From assembly GCA_964504445.1 (NCBI GenBank), contig CAZDEO010000007.1, positions 1-64,000 on the forward strand: 64,000 nucleotides of DNA. The letters run 5' to 3'. Positions 42,912-51,748 of the stretch are shown here, piece by piece. The notes beneath the pieces were generated by a model, which saw only the letters and a program-made list of their open reading frames with translations, was not told where the DNA came from and did no database searches. The position numbers and the translations under genes were made by a program. Source of the stretch: JACSRF01 sp964504445. GTDB taxonomy: Bacteria; Chloroflexota; Anaerolineae; Promineifilales; Promineifilaceae. Position 1 is the first letter of the stretch. Each line of letters opens with the position of its first letter.

Positions 42912-45194
42912 TCACGTTTCACGCGCCTGCAAATACTTGTACAACACCCCCATCACCGTGGCGGGTTCCGCCTCGCGCTCCTTGTTATATTGGCGCGTGG
43001 CGCGGCTGCGGCTAAGGTGTAAATAGCGGCGGGCGCGGGTAATGCCGACGTAAAGCAGCCGCAGCCGCTCGCTGATGATGTCGATGTGGGCGGATTCGGT
43101 AGCGCTGCAACCTTCGTAAAGGCGGGCCTCACCTTCCATCAGGAAGCGCAGTTGGGCCGCGGCTTCAGCCGTGGGATCGCCCCCCAAAAACTCGTGGACG
43201 CCCAGAAAAGGGGCATCCAGGCTGCCGGGAATCCAGAAGCCATCTATGCCCACCAAAAAGACGGCGTCCCACTCCAGACCTTTGGCGCTGTGTTGGGTGG
43301 TCAGGGTAATGCGCCCCGGTTCTGGCTCGTAGCCCAGGTCGGTGGGGGTGACAATGGGCAGGCGGCGACGGCCGTCTACCACATCCGCCAGTTCCGCTAC
43401 CAAATCGGGCAAACGCCACTCCGGCTGCGCATCGCGCCAGCCGCGCATGAGGGTGGCAATTTGGTAAGCGATGGCCAGATCCGTTTCGTGGACATCTTGG
43501 CCCCAGGCAAAAAGTTCGTCCCCCAGGGTGAGCACCAGATCGTCAATGGGCAGATCGCGCAGGACAAACATGCGCCGCAAAAACTCAGCCAGGCGAGCCA
43601 AATGGGGCCAGTCATCTTCCGCCAGCACCCCGGCTGGCAAAGAGGCCGCCCACTGCTCTTGATCCCAGGGGAAAAGCAGCGCCTCTGGCTGGTGTACACT
43701 GCGCAAAACGGTGTGAAAATGCGCCAGGTTTTCCACAGGACCCACGGCTGCTGGGTGACCTAATTCATGCAGGCTGGCATGGGCGGCCACCAGGGCACGG
43801 GCGTTTTGCGGATCGGCCAGCACGGCCAGAATGGCGTGCATGGCGGCGGCAATTTCCCGTTCCCGGCCACCGCCGCGCAGCAGGTTGTCGTAAGGGATTT
43901 CCAGGTCGTCCAGGTGTTCGGCCAGGTTGTAGCCAATCTGGTTGGTGGGTACAAGAATGGCTATGGTACGCTGGCTTTGCTGGCGGGCGTATTGGGCCGC
44001 TAATTGGGCGATGGCAGGTAGTTCTTCATCTTCACGGTGCTTGTATACTTTGATACGGATAGCCGCTTCGCTGTCAGGTGGATTGGGCTGGGCGTCCCCG
44101 GGAGGCGTGGGCAAAATGGCCTGGCGACGAAAGGTGTGGGCGCGCACTTCTGGCACCGGGTGTTTGTCCATGACCCAATTGAGCAAGGTGTTGGCTGCGC
44201 CCATGATGAGGGGGGCACACCGGCCGCTGTTGGGTAGGGGCAGTGAGCGTACGTCGGGACGGTCGGCGAAGGCGTTGAAAAAGCGAGGATGGGCGGCGGT
44301 GAAGGTGCTGGTGATGGCCTGATTCGGATCGCCGACCCGCACCCAGTTGGCGTGGGGGCCGCTGCCGGTAAGGGTTTCCAGGAGAATTTCTTGCAGGGGC
44401 ACGCTGTCTTGGGCTTCATCTTCCAACACGTAGGGCCAGCGCTGGCGTAGTTGAGCGGCGAGATCAGGGCGCTGCTCTAGCAGGTCAGCAGCTTGCCAGA
44501 TGAGGTCATCAAAGTCCAGGGCTGCCTGGCGGGTGAGGAGGGTTTGGTAACGGCCGTAAATGCCGGCCATCATGGTGAGCAAGGGGCCAGGGGAGCCAGG
44601 GAGCCAGGGAGAATTCTCTTCTGCTCTCCTGCCCTCCTGCTCCGCTGCTCCGCTGCTCCGCTGCAAAATCTCTTCGGGGCGGTAGCGCTCATTTTTGGCC
44701 ACGCGGATGAAGGTGCGAGCGGTGCGGGTGGTAATGTCCCGCCAGCGGGCTTGCATCTGCGGGCTGGCGTCGTCTAAAAATTGCAGCCAGTGTTCGCGGT
44801 TGCCTTCGATCCACTGGTCAACGGCCAGGGAGAGGGTATGGTTGCTTTGCACGTCGTCAAGCACGGCCGTGCTATCGCTGTCACCACCGTTGGCCTGGCG
44901 CACAATTTCTAGAGCCAGGCTGTGCAAGGTGCGCACGTCGAAGCCGCTGTCGGTGGGTAGCTGCATGTCGTCCAGTCGCTGGCGGATTCGCGCTTTGAAG
45001 GTGTCTACGCTGGCGTTGAGGTAGGTGACAATGAGGATTTGCTGACCAACCTGGGTTTGGATACGGCCGTGGCCAATCAATTGGGCCGCTAACAAAGACA
45101 GGGTAAAGGTCTTGCCGCTGCCAGGCACGGCGCTGATGGCCAGACGGCCGCTTTCATATTTGAGAATTTCTAACTGGGCTGGGCGTAGGTTCAT
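42912..45194 (-). CDS. UvrD/PcrA-type ATP-dependent DNA helicase
   Basis: A 760-residue SF1A helicase. Q-motif RPAQLEIL, Walker A AVPGSGKTFTL (Gly25 to Thr29), motif Ia IVTYLN, Walker B/II YVLEDEAQDS, motif III VGDPNQAITSTF, motif V TLTTQHSAKGLEWDAVFLVG and motif VI RLLYVGITRARRYL. It unwinds DNA 3' to 5' in repair or replication restart. Residues about 177-201 are a low-complexity segment encoded by nine octamer repeats (44592-44664), absent from ordinary family members. It lacks a C-terminal RecB-type nuclease. Confidence 0.93.
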   Translation of the reverse strand: MNLRPAQLEILKYESGRLAISAVPGSGKTFTLSLLAAQLIGHGRIQTQVGQQILIVTYLNASVDTFKARIRQRLDDMQLPTDSGFDVRTLHSLALEIVRQANGGDSDSTAVLDDVQSNHTLSLAVDQWIEGNREHWLQFLDDASPQMQARWRDITTRTARTFIRVAKNERYRPEEILQRSSGAAEQEGRRAEENSPWLPGSPGPLLTMMAGIYGRYQTLLTRQAALDFDDLIWQAADLLEQRPDLAAQLRQRWPYVLEDEAQDSVPLQEILLETLTGSGPHANWVRVGDPNQAITSTFTAAHPRFFNAFADRPDVRSLPLPNSGRCAPLIMGAANTLLNWVMDKHPVPEVRAHTFRRQAILPTPPGDAQPNPPDSEAAIRIKVYKHREDEELPAIAQLAAQYARQQSQRTIAILVPTNQIGYNLAEHLDDLEIPYDNLLRGGGREREIAAAMHAILAVLADPQNARALVAAHASLHELGHPAAVGPVENLAHFHTVLRSVHQPEALLFPWDQEQWAASLPAGVLAEDDWPHLARLAEFLRRMFVLRDLPIDDLVLTLGDELFAWGQDVHETDLAIAYQIATLMRGWRDAQPEWRLPDLVAELADVVDGRRRLPIVTPTDLGYEPEPGRITLTTQHSAKGLEWDAVFLVGIDGFWIPGSLDAPFLGVHEFLGGDPTAEAAAQLRFLMEGEARLYEGCSATESAHIDIISERLRLLYVGITRARRYLHLSRSRATRQYNKEREAEPATVMGVLYKYLQARET
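44592..44664. repeat. Nine in-phase octamers inside the helicase gene
   Basis: Octamers start every 8 bp from 44592: GGAGCCAG twice, GGAGAATT, CTCTTCTG, CTCTCCTG, CCCTCCTG, then CTCCGCTG three times. The left units are partly complementary to the right ones, so it folds as a hairpin. The array reads through in frame. Confidence 0.85.
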
Positions 45195-45203
45195 AGGAAG
45201 TCG

Positions 45204-45224
45204 GTGATCCGTAGTCCGTTATCC
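45204..45224. repeat. Three heptamers (GTNATCC type)
   Basis: GTGATCC, GTAGTCC and GTTATCC are consecutive at 45204, 45211 and 45218, just upstream of the helicase start on the minus strand. Same family as the array at 53684. Confidence 0.6.
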
Positions 45225-45245
45225 GAATGGGTTACGCACTTAGGT

Positions 45246-47147
45246 TTACGGCCGTTTTACATACGGTAAGTATACATAACGAAATCCCGTTCCGGCAAAA
45301 TTCGCTTCCGCCATGACTTCTGGCGCACTTTTGCCAAACTGCTCCCACAACGCGTATAAAATTTCGCCGTTGTTGTTGCCGCTGTAAGGATTATTGTCTC
45401 GTAAAAATTCCACGTACTCCTTGCTGGCGGTCTGGTACAGCAGCCGCACAGTGCCATAGGCCACGCCCGCAGGCAGGGCGTAGGTTGTGGTGTCCCAGTA
45501 CTGCCCGTCAGCGTAGAGGGTGGGGTCGGGTTGGCTTTGGCGCGTGGGTGCGGCCCCCACCGCAGCGTAGTTGGCAAAGCTGAAGCCCCTTGGGGGAATG
45601 CGATTATCGCTAACAATGACGTTATTCAAAGCAAAGTGGAAGCTGGGGCCGGCGGTTAACCCGGCCTGAGCCGCCAGGGCTGGCGTAAGGCCCTGCTTCA
45701 CCTCATACATTTTCAGGTCAGGGTCTTGGGTGAGCACGGCCGTTGCCCCATCATACGCCCCTGACTCATACACCAAATTTCCCTGAGCATCGTACCCCTG
45801 CACGTGCAGCCACATCCGCCGCCCCTCGGGGTAACCGGTAGGCAGTTTATGCCCCGTTTCGTTAAACACCGTCACGCTGAGCTGGTCTGCGGCCAGGCTT
45901 ACCGTCAGCGTCGCCGCATGTTGCAGCATATAGCGCGCCCGCTCAATGCCGGCGTTCAAAGCTTCTAGGCGTTGCGAACCAGGCGGAAAGATCGCCCCAA
46001 ACGTGGGGTGGGCAGGGATAATTTGCGGCACCCAGGTGTTGCCCCCGGTCAGGTCATGAAAAGGAAAATCATCCCGGTTGCCCCCCAAAGGCGGGTTGCC
46101 AAACAACGTGCCGCCCACGCCCGTCACCTGGCGCATGTGGCAATCCTGGCAAGTGGAAACATACGCCTGGTTGCCGCCAAACTGGGGCGCATATACCCCT
46201 TCTGGGGTGTTGTATGCGCTAAGGAACCACTCGCTGTAAGTGCGCTCAATGGGAAAACCGCTGTTCAGGTCTCCCGGTTCATCCAGAGGATTCAGCTCAT
46301 ACTCCTGGGTCGCCGGGTTCCAGGTAAACACAGGGTTGCTGATGTCGTGGCAAACGCCGCAGAAGGCGGCATCCTTATGGTAGGGGGAGGTGAGGGTATC
46401 CCGGTTGCCACTATAAAAATAATGGGGGTCCAGGTTCACCACGTCGCTGATGACCAGGGGGCCGCGCCGGTGGTCCCGCGGGTCGGCAATCATGGTGCCG
46501 CTGCCCAGGATGAGGGTGGGCGCAGTGACGGTGACGGGCGTGGTGATGCCAGCCAGCACGGTCAGATCGCGCTCTGGATTTTCCGGGCTGTATTCCGGGT
46601 CTACCAGGCGATGGCAGACGATACATTGCACGCCTTCCAGGTCTTCGGCAGTCATGGTAGAGCCGTCGGGCGCGGTGGAGCGTCCCTCTAGCCAGCCCCG
46701 GGGTAGGTGGCAGCGCAGGCAAAATTCGCCCGCGCCGCCGGCGTCGGCGTTGGCCACGTCCAGGGCCGCCCAAAAGAGCGGATCGCGCCCGGATTGGGCC
46801 ATCATGCTACCAGACCAGGCGAACCAGGTTTCTGTTTCCGGGTCCTGGCCGGTGTGGGTGCTGTAGCCGCTGTGGCAAGCAATACAGTTAGAAGGTGGGG
46901 GCAAGGCGTCTTCCATCTGGTTGGGCTGGGTACCAGGCATGAAGAAGTCGCGCATGGTGGTGGCTACCCGCGCCGCGGGCAAATCAAGCTGCCCGGCAGC
47001 CTGCCATTGGGGAAAAATGGGATGACCAGGGGGTAGGGCGGCGTGGGCCGTGGGTACGGCCGTTTCCCCCCGCAGCGTAGCCAAGAGAATCACCAGCATG
47101 CCGCAGGCCAGCACAACGGTCAGGAGAAGGGGAAAGCTCTTTTTCAT
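45246..47147 (-). CDS. Secreted pentaheme cytochrome c
   Basis: A 633-residue exported protein. Signal peptide: MKKSFPLLLTVVLACGMLVI, cleavage likely after AHA near residue 36. Five heme c motifs: CIACH (88-92), CLRCH (143-147), CIVCH (175-179), CGVCH (263-267) and CQDCH (333-337). After residue 390 comes a beta-sandwich-like domain (LTVSLAADQLSVTVFNETGHKLPTGYPEGRRMWLHV). The end, FRYVYLPYVKRP, matches a -LPxhxR tail shared with another secreted protein here. It could be an outer-surface electron carrier; the redox partner is unknown. The last codons AAA CGG CCG TAA fall in an ACGGCCGT octamer. Confidence 0.85.
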   Translation of the reverse strand: MKKSFPLLLTVVLACGMLVILLATLRGETAVPTAHAALPPGHPIFPQWQAAGQLDLPAARVATTMRDFFMPGTQPNQMEDALPPPSNCIACHSGYSTHTGQDPETETWFAWSGSMMAQSGRDPLFWAALDVANADAGGAGEFCLRCHLPRGWLEGRSTAPDGSTMTAEDLEGVQCIVCHRLVDPEYSPENPERDLTVLAGITTPVTVTAPTLILGSGTMIADPRDHRRGPLVISDVVNLDPHYFYSGNRDTLTSPYHKDAAFCGVCHDISNPVFTWNPATQEYELNPLDEPGDLNSGFPIERTYSEWFLSAYNTPEGVYAPQFGGNQAYVSTCQDCHMRQVTGVGGTLFGNPPLGGNRDDFPFHDLTGGNTWVPQIIPAHPTFGAIFPPGSQRLEALNAGIERARYMLQHAATLTVSLAADQLSVTVFNETGHKLPTGYPEGRRMWLHVQGYDAQGNLVYESGAYDGATAVLTQDPDLKMYEVKQGLTPALAAQAGLTAGPSFHFALNNVIVSDNRIPPRGFSFANYAAVGAAPTRQSQPDPTLYADGQYWDTTTYALPAGVAYGTVRLLYQTASKEYVEFLRDNNPYSGNNNGEILYALWEQFGKSAPEVMAEANFAGTGFRYVYLPYVKRP

Positions 47148-47502
47148 GTCGTTTCCTTAAGGGCTTTGTGGATTGCCTTGGCCCCAATTATAATCTGCTG
47201 CCGTTGTCTGGCGAACTGTTGGCGCTGGAAAGCAACAATTCGCAATTTTTTCGTATCTATACAGCAGGAACGCAGAGTGACACAGAGAACCGCAGAGTTA
47301 CGCAGAGAGTAAAGAGATTTCCGCCCTTTCTCAGCGAAACTCTGCGTAACCTCAGTGAAGCTCTGCGTTCCTAAAGGTTTTCAACATAAAGACCTGTACA
47401 GTTACATTTTTTCAACCATTCATCGTAGGGGCAGGACGGCGCGGATAAGATTCGGGCAGAACAAGCAATTGGTATGGCAAAACGGAGGCTATTGGAGTAA
47501 GT
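47148..47502. other. Intergenic region of 355 nt containing a dispersed palindrome
   Basis: The space separates two divergent genes. It holds the second copy of the decamer palindrome (47266-47372). From 47373 to 47502 there is probably the promoter of the glycoside hydrolase gene, but no clear hexamers. No gene is seen. Confidence 0.55.
47266..47372. repeat. 107-bp imperfect palindrome built of GCAGAG decamers, copy 2
   Basis: Opens AGGAACGCAGAG and closes CTCTGCGTTCCT. Left-arm units CGCAGAGTGA, CACAGAGAAC, CGCAGAGTTA and CGCAGAGAGT follow an exact 10-bp period; the right arm carries the complements. Same size and ends as 157-262. Confidence 0.75.
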
Positions 47503-49188
47503 ATGAAACGATTTTGGTTAGGGGGATTACTCCTCCTTTTGCTGGCAGGCACGGCCGTTTCCGGGTCCATTGGGGCGCAAACAGAAGCCAAATTAACGCC
47601 AACGCCCACTACCGACACCCGCTTTGGCGCCATTGAGGCCTTTTGGGAGCCAGACGCCGCGGCTGACTTAGGCGTGGGCTGGGACCGCATTCTCTTTTTG
47701 TGGCATGAAATTCAGCCCACGGGACCGGAAGATTGGAACACCCTGCACGTGCTGGAAGAGTGGCTGGTGGATGCGCAGGAGAACGGCCGTACCATTGTGG
47801 GCCTGCTCAAATCTACACCCCCCTGGGCGGCCGAAAGCGAGCCTTATGCTGGCGTGCCGCAAGGGCTATACCTGCCCCTGGATGATCCCGGCAATCTGTG
47901 GGCCAACTTCGTGCGCCGCGTGGCCGACTATTATGGGGCGCGGGGCGTACATCATTGGATTGTGTGGAATGAGCCAGACATTGCCCCCGGGGTCTATGGC
48001 TACGAATTTGGCGGCAGCATGCAAGATTATTACCGCCTGCTGCAAGTGACCTACCTGGTGATGAAAGAAACCGACCCCCAGGCCGTCATCCATTTGGGGG
48101 GCATTACCTACTGGCATGACCCCACTTACCTGCGCCGCTTTTTGCAGATGGTGGCCAATGACCCCAATGCCGCCGCCCACAACTACTATTTTGACGTGAT
48201 TTCCCAGCACATTTACTTTCGCCCAGAAACGGTACCGCAGATTTTGGGGGAAAGCTACGCCATTCAGCGTGAAGTAGGCATCGATCCGCTCAAGCCGGTG
48301 TGGATTAACGAGACCAATGCGCGGCCCAGTCTGGACCTGGCATGGCCGGTGCAGGTTTTGCGCTTCCATCTGGACGCCGACATGCAGGCTTGGTATCTAG
48401 TGCAGGCGTACGCCCTGGGCTTTGCGGCGGGGGCGGAGCGGGTTGGCTTCTACAAATTGATTGACATCCACCTGGAGCCAGGGGGCGAATCGTGGGGGCT
48501 GCTGCGCCCGGATAAGAGCCAGCGTCCCGCCTATGGGGCATACAAGACGATGGTGGCGCAGCTAGGGGGCTTTGCAGGGCCGGTGACCATAGAGGATACG
48601 GCCGATTTCACCATCGTCACTTTTCCCAAAGAGGAGGTGGTGGTGCGGGTGCTGTGGGCGAAGCGGCTGGCGGCGGTGACATTGGCCGTACCCGCCCTGG
48701 CGGACGCGGCGCAGGTGGTGGGGTATGCGGGGCATACGCAAGAAATCTTGCCAGGCGACGGCAGCTATACCCTCACTCTGGAAGGGGCGCGCTGTTACGT
48801 GGAGTGCGACATTGGCGGCCCGCCCATTTACCTGGTGGAAAAAGCAGCTCCAGCAACCAACCCGGCAGAAGCGACGCTGCTGACTGTAGCTACCATTACG
48901 CCCACGCCGCTGGTTCCGGCCTCTCCCACGCCCACCGACACCCCTTCGCCCACGCCCACGCTGCCCCCCACGGAAACGGCCACGCCAACGGTGACGCCCA
49001 CAATGACGCCGTCGGCAACCCCCACCACGACGCCTACGCCCAGCCCCACGGCCACTATTATCCCGACCCTCGCCCCGGCAGTTAGCGCGGGGGAAACGGC
49101 CGTTTCTCCTGGCCTCTCGTTCTGGCTGCTGGGGGCGGCAGGGGTGCTGGGGCTGCTCCTGCTGGTGGTAGGGTTGCGCCGCCGCTAA
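47503..49188 (+). CDS. Secreted, membrane-anchored glycoside hydrolase (clan GH-A)
   Basis: A 561-residue protein: signal peptide (GGLLLLLLAGTAVSG), a TIM-barrel hydrolase (about 40-400) with acid/base Glu157 in HHWIVWNEPDIAPG and nucleophile Glu270 in KPVWINETNA, a small beta domain, a Thr-Pro-rich linker (about 470-530) and a C-terminal membrane helix followed by RRR. The two Glu positions and WNEP/NE motifs suggest GH39 or a close GH-A family (xylosidase, arabinosidase or similar). It displays the enzyme outside the cell on a flexible stalk. It is divergent from the pentaheme cytochrome gene. Confidence 0.82.
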   Translation: MKRFWLGGLLLLLLAGTAVSGSIGAQTEAKLTPTPTTDTRFGAIEAFWEPDAAADLGVGWDRILFLWHEIQPTGPEDWNTLHVLEEWLVDAQENGRTIVGLLKSTPPWAAESEPYAGVPQGLYLPLDDPGNLWANFVRRVADYYGARGVHHWIVWNEPDIAPGVYGYEFGGSMQDYYRLLQVTYLVMKETDPQAVIHLGGITYWHDPTYLRRFLQMVANDPNAAAHNYYFDVISQHIYFRPETVPQILGESYAIQREVGIDPLKPVWINETNARPSLDLAWPVQVLRFHLDADMQAWYLVQAYALGFAAGAERVGFYKLIDIHLEPGGESWGLLRPDKSQRPAYGAYKTMVAQLGGFAGPVTIEDTADFTIVTFPKEEVVVRVLWAKRLAAVTLAVPALADAAQVVGYAGHTQEILPGDGSYTLTLEGARCYVECDIGGPPIYLVEKAAPATNPAEATLLTVATITPTPLVPASPTPTDTPSPTPTLPPTETATPTVTPTMTPSATPTTTPTPSPTATIIPTLAPAVSAGETAVSPGLSFWLLGAAGVLGLLLLVVGLRRR

Positions 49189-49199
49189 TCGCGAGAAAA

Positions 49200-49245
49200 G
49201 GAGAAAAGGCTTTCGCCGGAACCACACGGTTAAAGCCTTTTCTCC
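49200..49245. repeat. Perfect 14-bp inverted repeat after the GH gene
   Basis: GGAGAAAAGGCTTT (49200-49213) is exactly complementary to 49232-49245 with an 18-nt loop. No T-run follows, so by itself it is not a typical terminator. Confidence 0.6.
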
Positions 49246-49270
49246 TGGTGCTGTCTATTCGGTATAGAAA

Positions 49271-49305
49271 CCTGCGCGGTCTCCGAGACCGCGCAGGTTT
49301 TTTTT
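49271..49305 (+). terminator. Strong Rho-independent terminator
   Basis: CCTGCGCGGTCTC pairs with GAGACCGCGCAGG (49271-49297), followed by eight T. It ends the glycoside hydrolase transcript and abuts the stop of the converging pilin-like gene. Confidence 0.92.
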
Positions 49306-49306
49306 G

Positions 49307-51505
49307 CTAGTTGCCAATGGCCCACTGCACCGCCGCATCGAATAGGTCCCAGGCGTCTGTGTTATACAGATCTGCTCGTTCCAAGAAGAAGCCCACCCGC
49401 GCATCCGGGGCGGAAAGGCCACTGGTCATGGCCGCGCCGGTGGGGTAGCCCACAATGGTAAAGGCGCTGGTGCTGCCATACGCATTGGCAATCCTCACCG
49501 CGCCGCTGCCTAAATCCCGGATGTTGCCGATGGCGGCGTTACTACCATAAATCGCAATGCGCCCACTTTTTCCGGCGGCCAGGGGGTGGCTGCTGCTGGC
49601 GGCAATCATATCAATTTGACGCCGGTTTGTGGCGCTGCCGGAACTATCGGCCAGGCGCAGCTCATCGGCCAGGCTGCGTCTCATCAGGATCACCGGCACG
49701 GCCGTATCCCGAAATGCTGACCCATAAGTAGCGTCAGACACTGCTGGCGAAACCAAAATGAAGGCCATTCCGCTGGGGTTGTATCCATTGGCATTGTTGT
49801 CATCCAAAATGGCCACCGTGTAGCCCAACCCCTGCAGGCGGTTGCGCAAGGCTGTCTCCGAGGTACTCAGGCTGGTGGCATTGGGCACGACAAATACCGC
49901 ATTGGCAGCCACAAAGTTGGCCGTCACGTTGGTGGGGCTGCTGATGTTGAAGGTGGTGGGGCTGGCGCCACCGCTGACGCTGCCGCTCCAGTTGGCAAAG
50001 ACGTAGCCGCTGGCGGGAGAGGCGGTGAGGGTCACGGCCGTATCGAACAAGTAGCCACCGTTGGCGCAGTTGGAGGTGGGGCTGGCGCTGACGGCGCCGC
50101 TGCCAGAGGGGGCCGCCGTCAGGGTGAAGGAGTAGCAGCGCGGCTGGAAGGTGGCCGACACGCTGGTGTTGCCCTGAATGGTGATGCTGGTCACCGGATT
50201 GGTGCCGCTGGCGCTGCCGCCCCAACTGGTAAACTGGTAGCCGTTGACCGGATTAGCCGTCAGGGCCACGTTTTGCCCGTAGATGTACTGATTAGCATTA
50301 CAGCCGGGGGATGAGGTGGGCGAATAGGTCACCGTTCCCGTGCCGCTGGGGTTGATGGCGCTGTTGAGGGTGTAGCAGTAATTTTGGAAATTGGCCGTCA
50401 CGCTCTTGTCGCCATCAAAGGTCAGGGAAGCGGGGTTCGTTGTGCCTGTTACAGCGCCAGACCAGCCGGTGAAGTAAGCGCCCGTGTCGGGCACGGCCGT
50501 TAAATTTACCGTATTCTGCCAATAATAGGGGGGCGGCGCGGACACCTCAATGCTGCCTCGGCCGTTTACGGCCGTGGTCAGGATGTATTCGATTTCAAAA
50601 AAGTTGGCCGTCACCGTGGCATTGCTGTTCAGCGTCAGCAGGGCCGGGTTGGTGGGATCATCAGGGTAGCCAGAGTGGCTCCATGATGCAAAGCCGTAGC
50701 CGGCAGCGGGGTTAGCAAGCAGGTTCACGGTAGTGCCATGTTCGTATTGAGTACCACCATTGCAGTTGGGGGCCGGCGTAAGGGTGGTGTTGCCGCCTGC
50801 ATCTGGGTCTTCCAACACCGTTAGCGTGTAGCACCCTATCTGGAAGAAGGCCTCCACAGACTTATTCCGGTCCATGGTGATGGTAATGGGATTATTGTTG
50901 TTGGAAGGCGCATCTCCCCCCCAGGTAAAGAATTCGGAACCGGCTTCTGGCACGGCTTGCAACAATACTTCCTGGTTGTAGGCGTAGTCGGGTTGGTCGG
51001 GGGTTTTGAGGATGTTTCCCAGGCCGAAAGGAATGATGTTGAGGGTGTAGCGCTGCTCTACGAAGATAGCCGACACGACGGTGTCGCTGCCGAAGTAGAA
51101 GGTTTGCACGCTTTGCGTCCCGGAAAGATCATCACCCCAACCGGCGAAGCGCCACCCGGGAGCGGGTACGGCCGTTAACGTCACCGTATCACCGGATACG
51201 GGCGAACTGGGGCTAACGTTCACGCTGCCCGCCGTGTCGTCGGGCAAAACGGTAATGGTTAGGGTGGCCCCCGCCACGGGGGTGGGCGTAGCCGTAGCCC
51301 GGCTAAAACCCACCAGGGCTGGCGGCGCCACGTTCGCCCGGTCTACAAAGCGGGAAAACACGTCGCCAATCGCGGGCTGCATCAAATTTACGATGACGAC
51401 CACCGCCAGGCCTACCAGGGCAATGATGATCAGGTACTCCACAATTCCCTGCCCGGCTTCGCGGCTAGATGGGTGTTGACGGCCGTTTTTTTCAAGTTTG
51501 TTCAT
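49307..51505 (-). CDS. Flp-type prepilin fused to six InlB-type repeats
   Basis: A 732-residue protein. The N-terminus has EAGQGIVEYLIIIALVGLAV: Gly18 followed by Glu at +5 and Tyr at +6, exactly as in Flp pilins cut by a TadV-type prepilin peptidase. From residue 80 to about 560 six repeats of 70-80 residues follow, each with a VTLTAxPxxGYxFxxWxG core and a VTANF-like end (divergent InlB B-repeats). A C-terminal domain of about 170 residues (VFVVPNATSLSTSETALRNR, with ILDDNN and VPVILMRR) has a GATase/ThuA-like strand pattern. It is probably a pilus-tip or surface adhesin. AAGGTGAC precedes ATG 51505. Last gene of the operon. Confidence 0.85.
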   Translation of the reverse strand: MNKLEKNGRQHPSSREAGQGIVEYLIIIALVGLAVVVIVNLMQPAIGDVFSRFVDRANVAPPALVGFSRATATPTPVAGATLTITVLPDDTAGSVNVSPSSPVSGDTVTLTAVPAPGWRFAGWGDDLSGTQSVQTFYFGSDTVVSAIFVEQRYTLNIIPFGLGNILKTPDQPDYAYNQEVLLQAVPEAGSEFFTWGGDAPSNNNNPITITMDRNKSVEAFFQIGCYTLTVLEDPDAGGNTTLTPAPNCNGGTQYEHGTTVNLLANPAAGYGFASWSHSGYPDDPTNPALLTLNSNATVTANFFEIEYILTTAVNGRGSIEVSAPPPYYWQNTVNLTAVPDTGAYFTGWSGAVTGTTNPASLTFDGDKSVTANFQNYCYTLNSAINPSGTGTVTYSPTSSPGCNANQYIYGQNVALTANPVNGYQFTSWGGSASGTNPVTSITIQGNTSVSATFQPRCYSFTLTAAPSGSGAVSASPTSNCANGGYLFDTAVTLTASPASGYVFANWSGSVSGGASPTTFNISSPTNVTANFVAANAVFVVPNATSLSTSETALRNRLQGLGYTVAILDDNNANGYNPSGMAFILVSPAVSDATYGSAFRDTAVPVILMRRSLADELRLADSSGSATNRRQIDMIAASSSHPLAAGKSGRIAIYGSNAAIGNIRDLGSGAVRIANAYGSTSAFTIVGYPTGAAMTSGLSAPDARVGFFLERADLYNTDAWDLFDAAVQWAIGN

Positions 51506-51596
51506 GATGTCACCTTATCAATCATCCTTCAGGCAGTCACCTGAATGGGTGGACCGTTTTCTCGTTCGCTCCTGACTGCGCGTCAGCGGTAATCGG

Positions 51597-51743
51597 TATT
51601 CCGTATTCCGTATTCCGTCAGCGGGTTGCCGGTGGTGGCCATTTTTGGTAGATCCTTGCAGAAGTCAGACTACGGACTACGGACTACGGCATACGGAATA
51701 CGGCATACGGAATACGGCATACGGACTACGGCATACGGATCAC
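51597..51743. repeat. Inverted heptamer arrays: GTATTCC x3 facing eleven GGNNTAC-like units
   Basis: GTATTCC repeats three times near 51597-51617. From 51667 to 51743 eleven units run every 7 bp: GACTAC-type, GGACTAC, GGCATAC and GGAATAC in mixed order. The two groups are complementary and could form a long hairpin in the 243-nt space between the pilin-adhesin and TadG-like genes. Confidence 0.85.
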
Positions 51744-51748
51744 GAAAA

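Noticed and set aside
51667..51743. Possible CRISPR array
   Set aside because: Units are 7 bp with no spacers and no cas genes are present; it is a simple tandem array.
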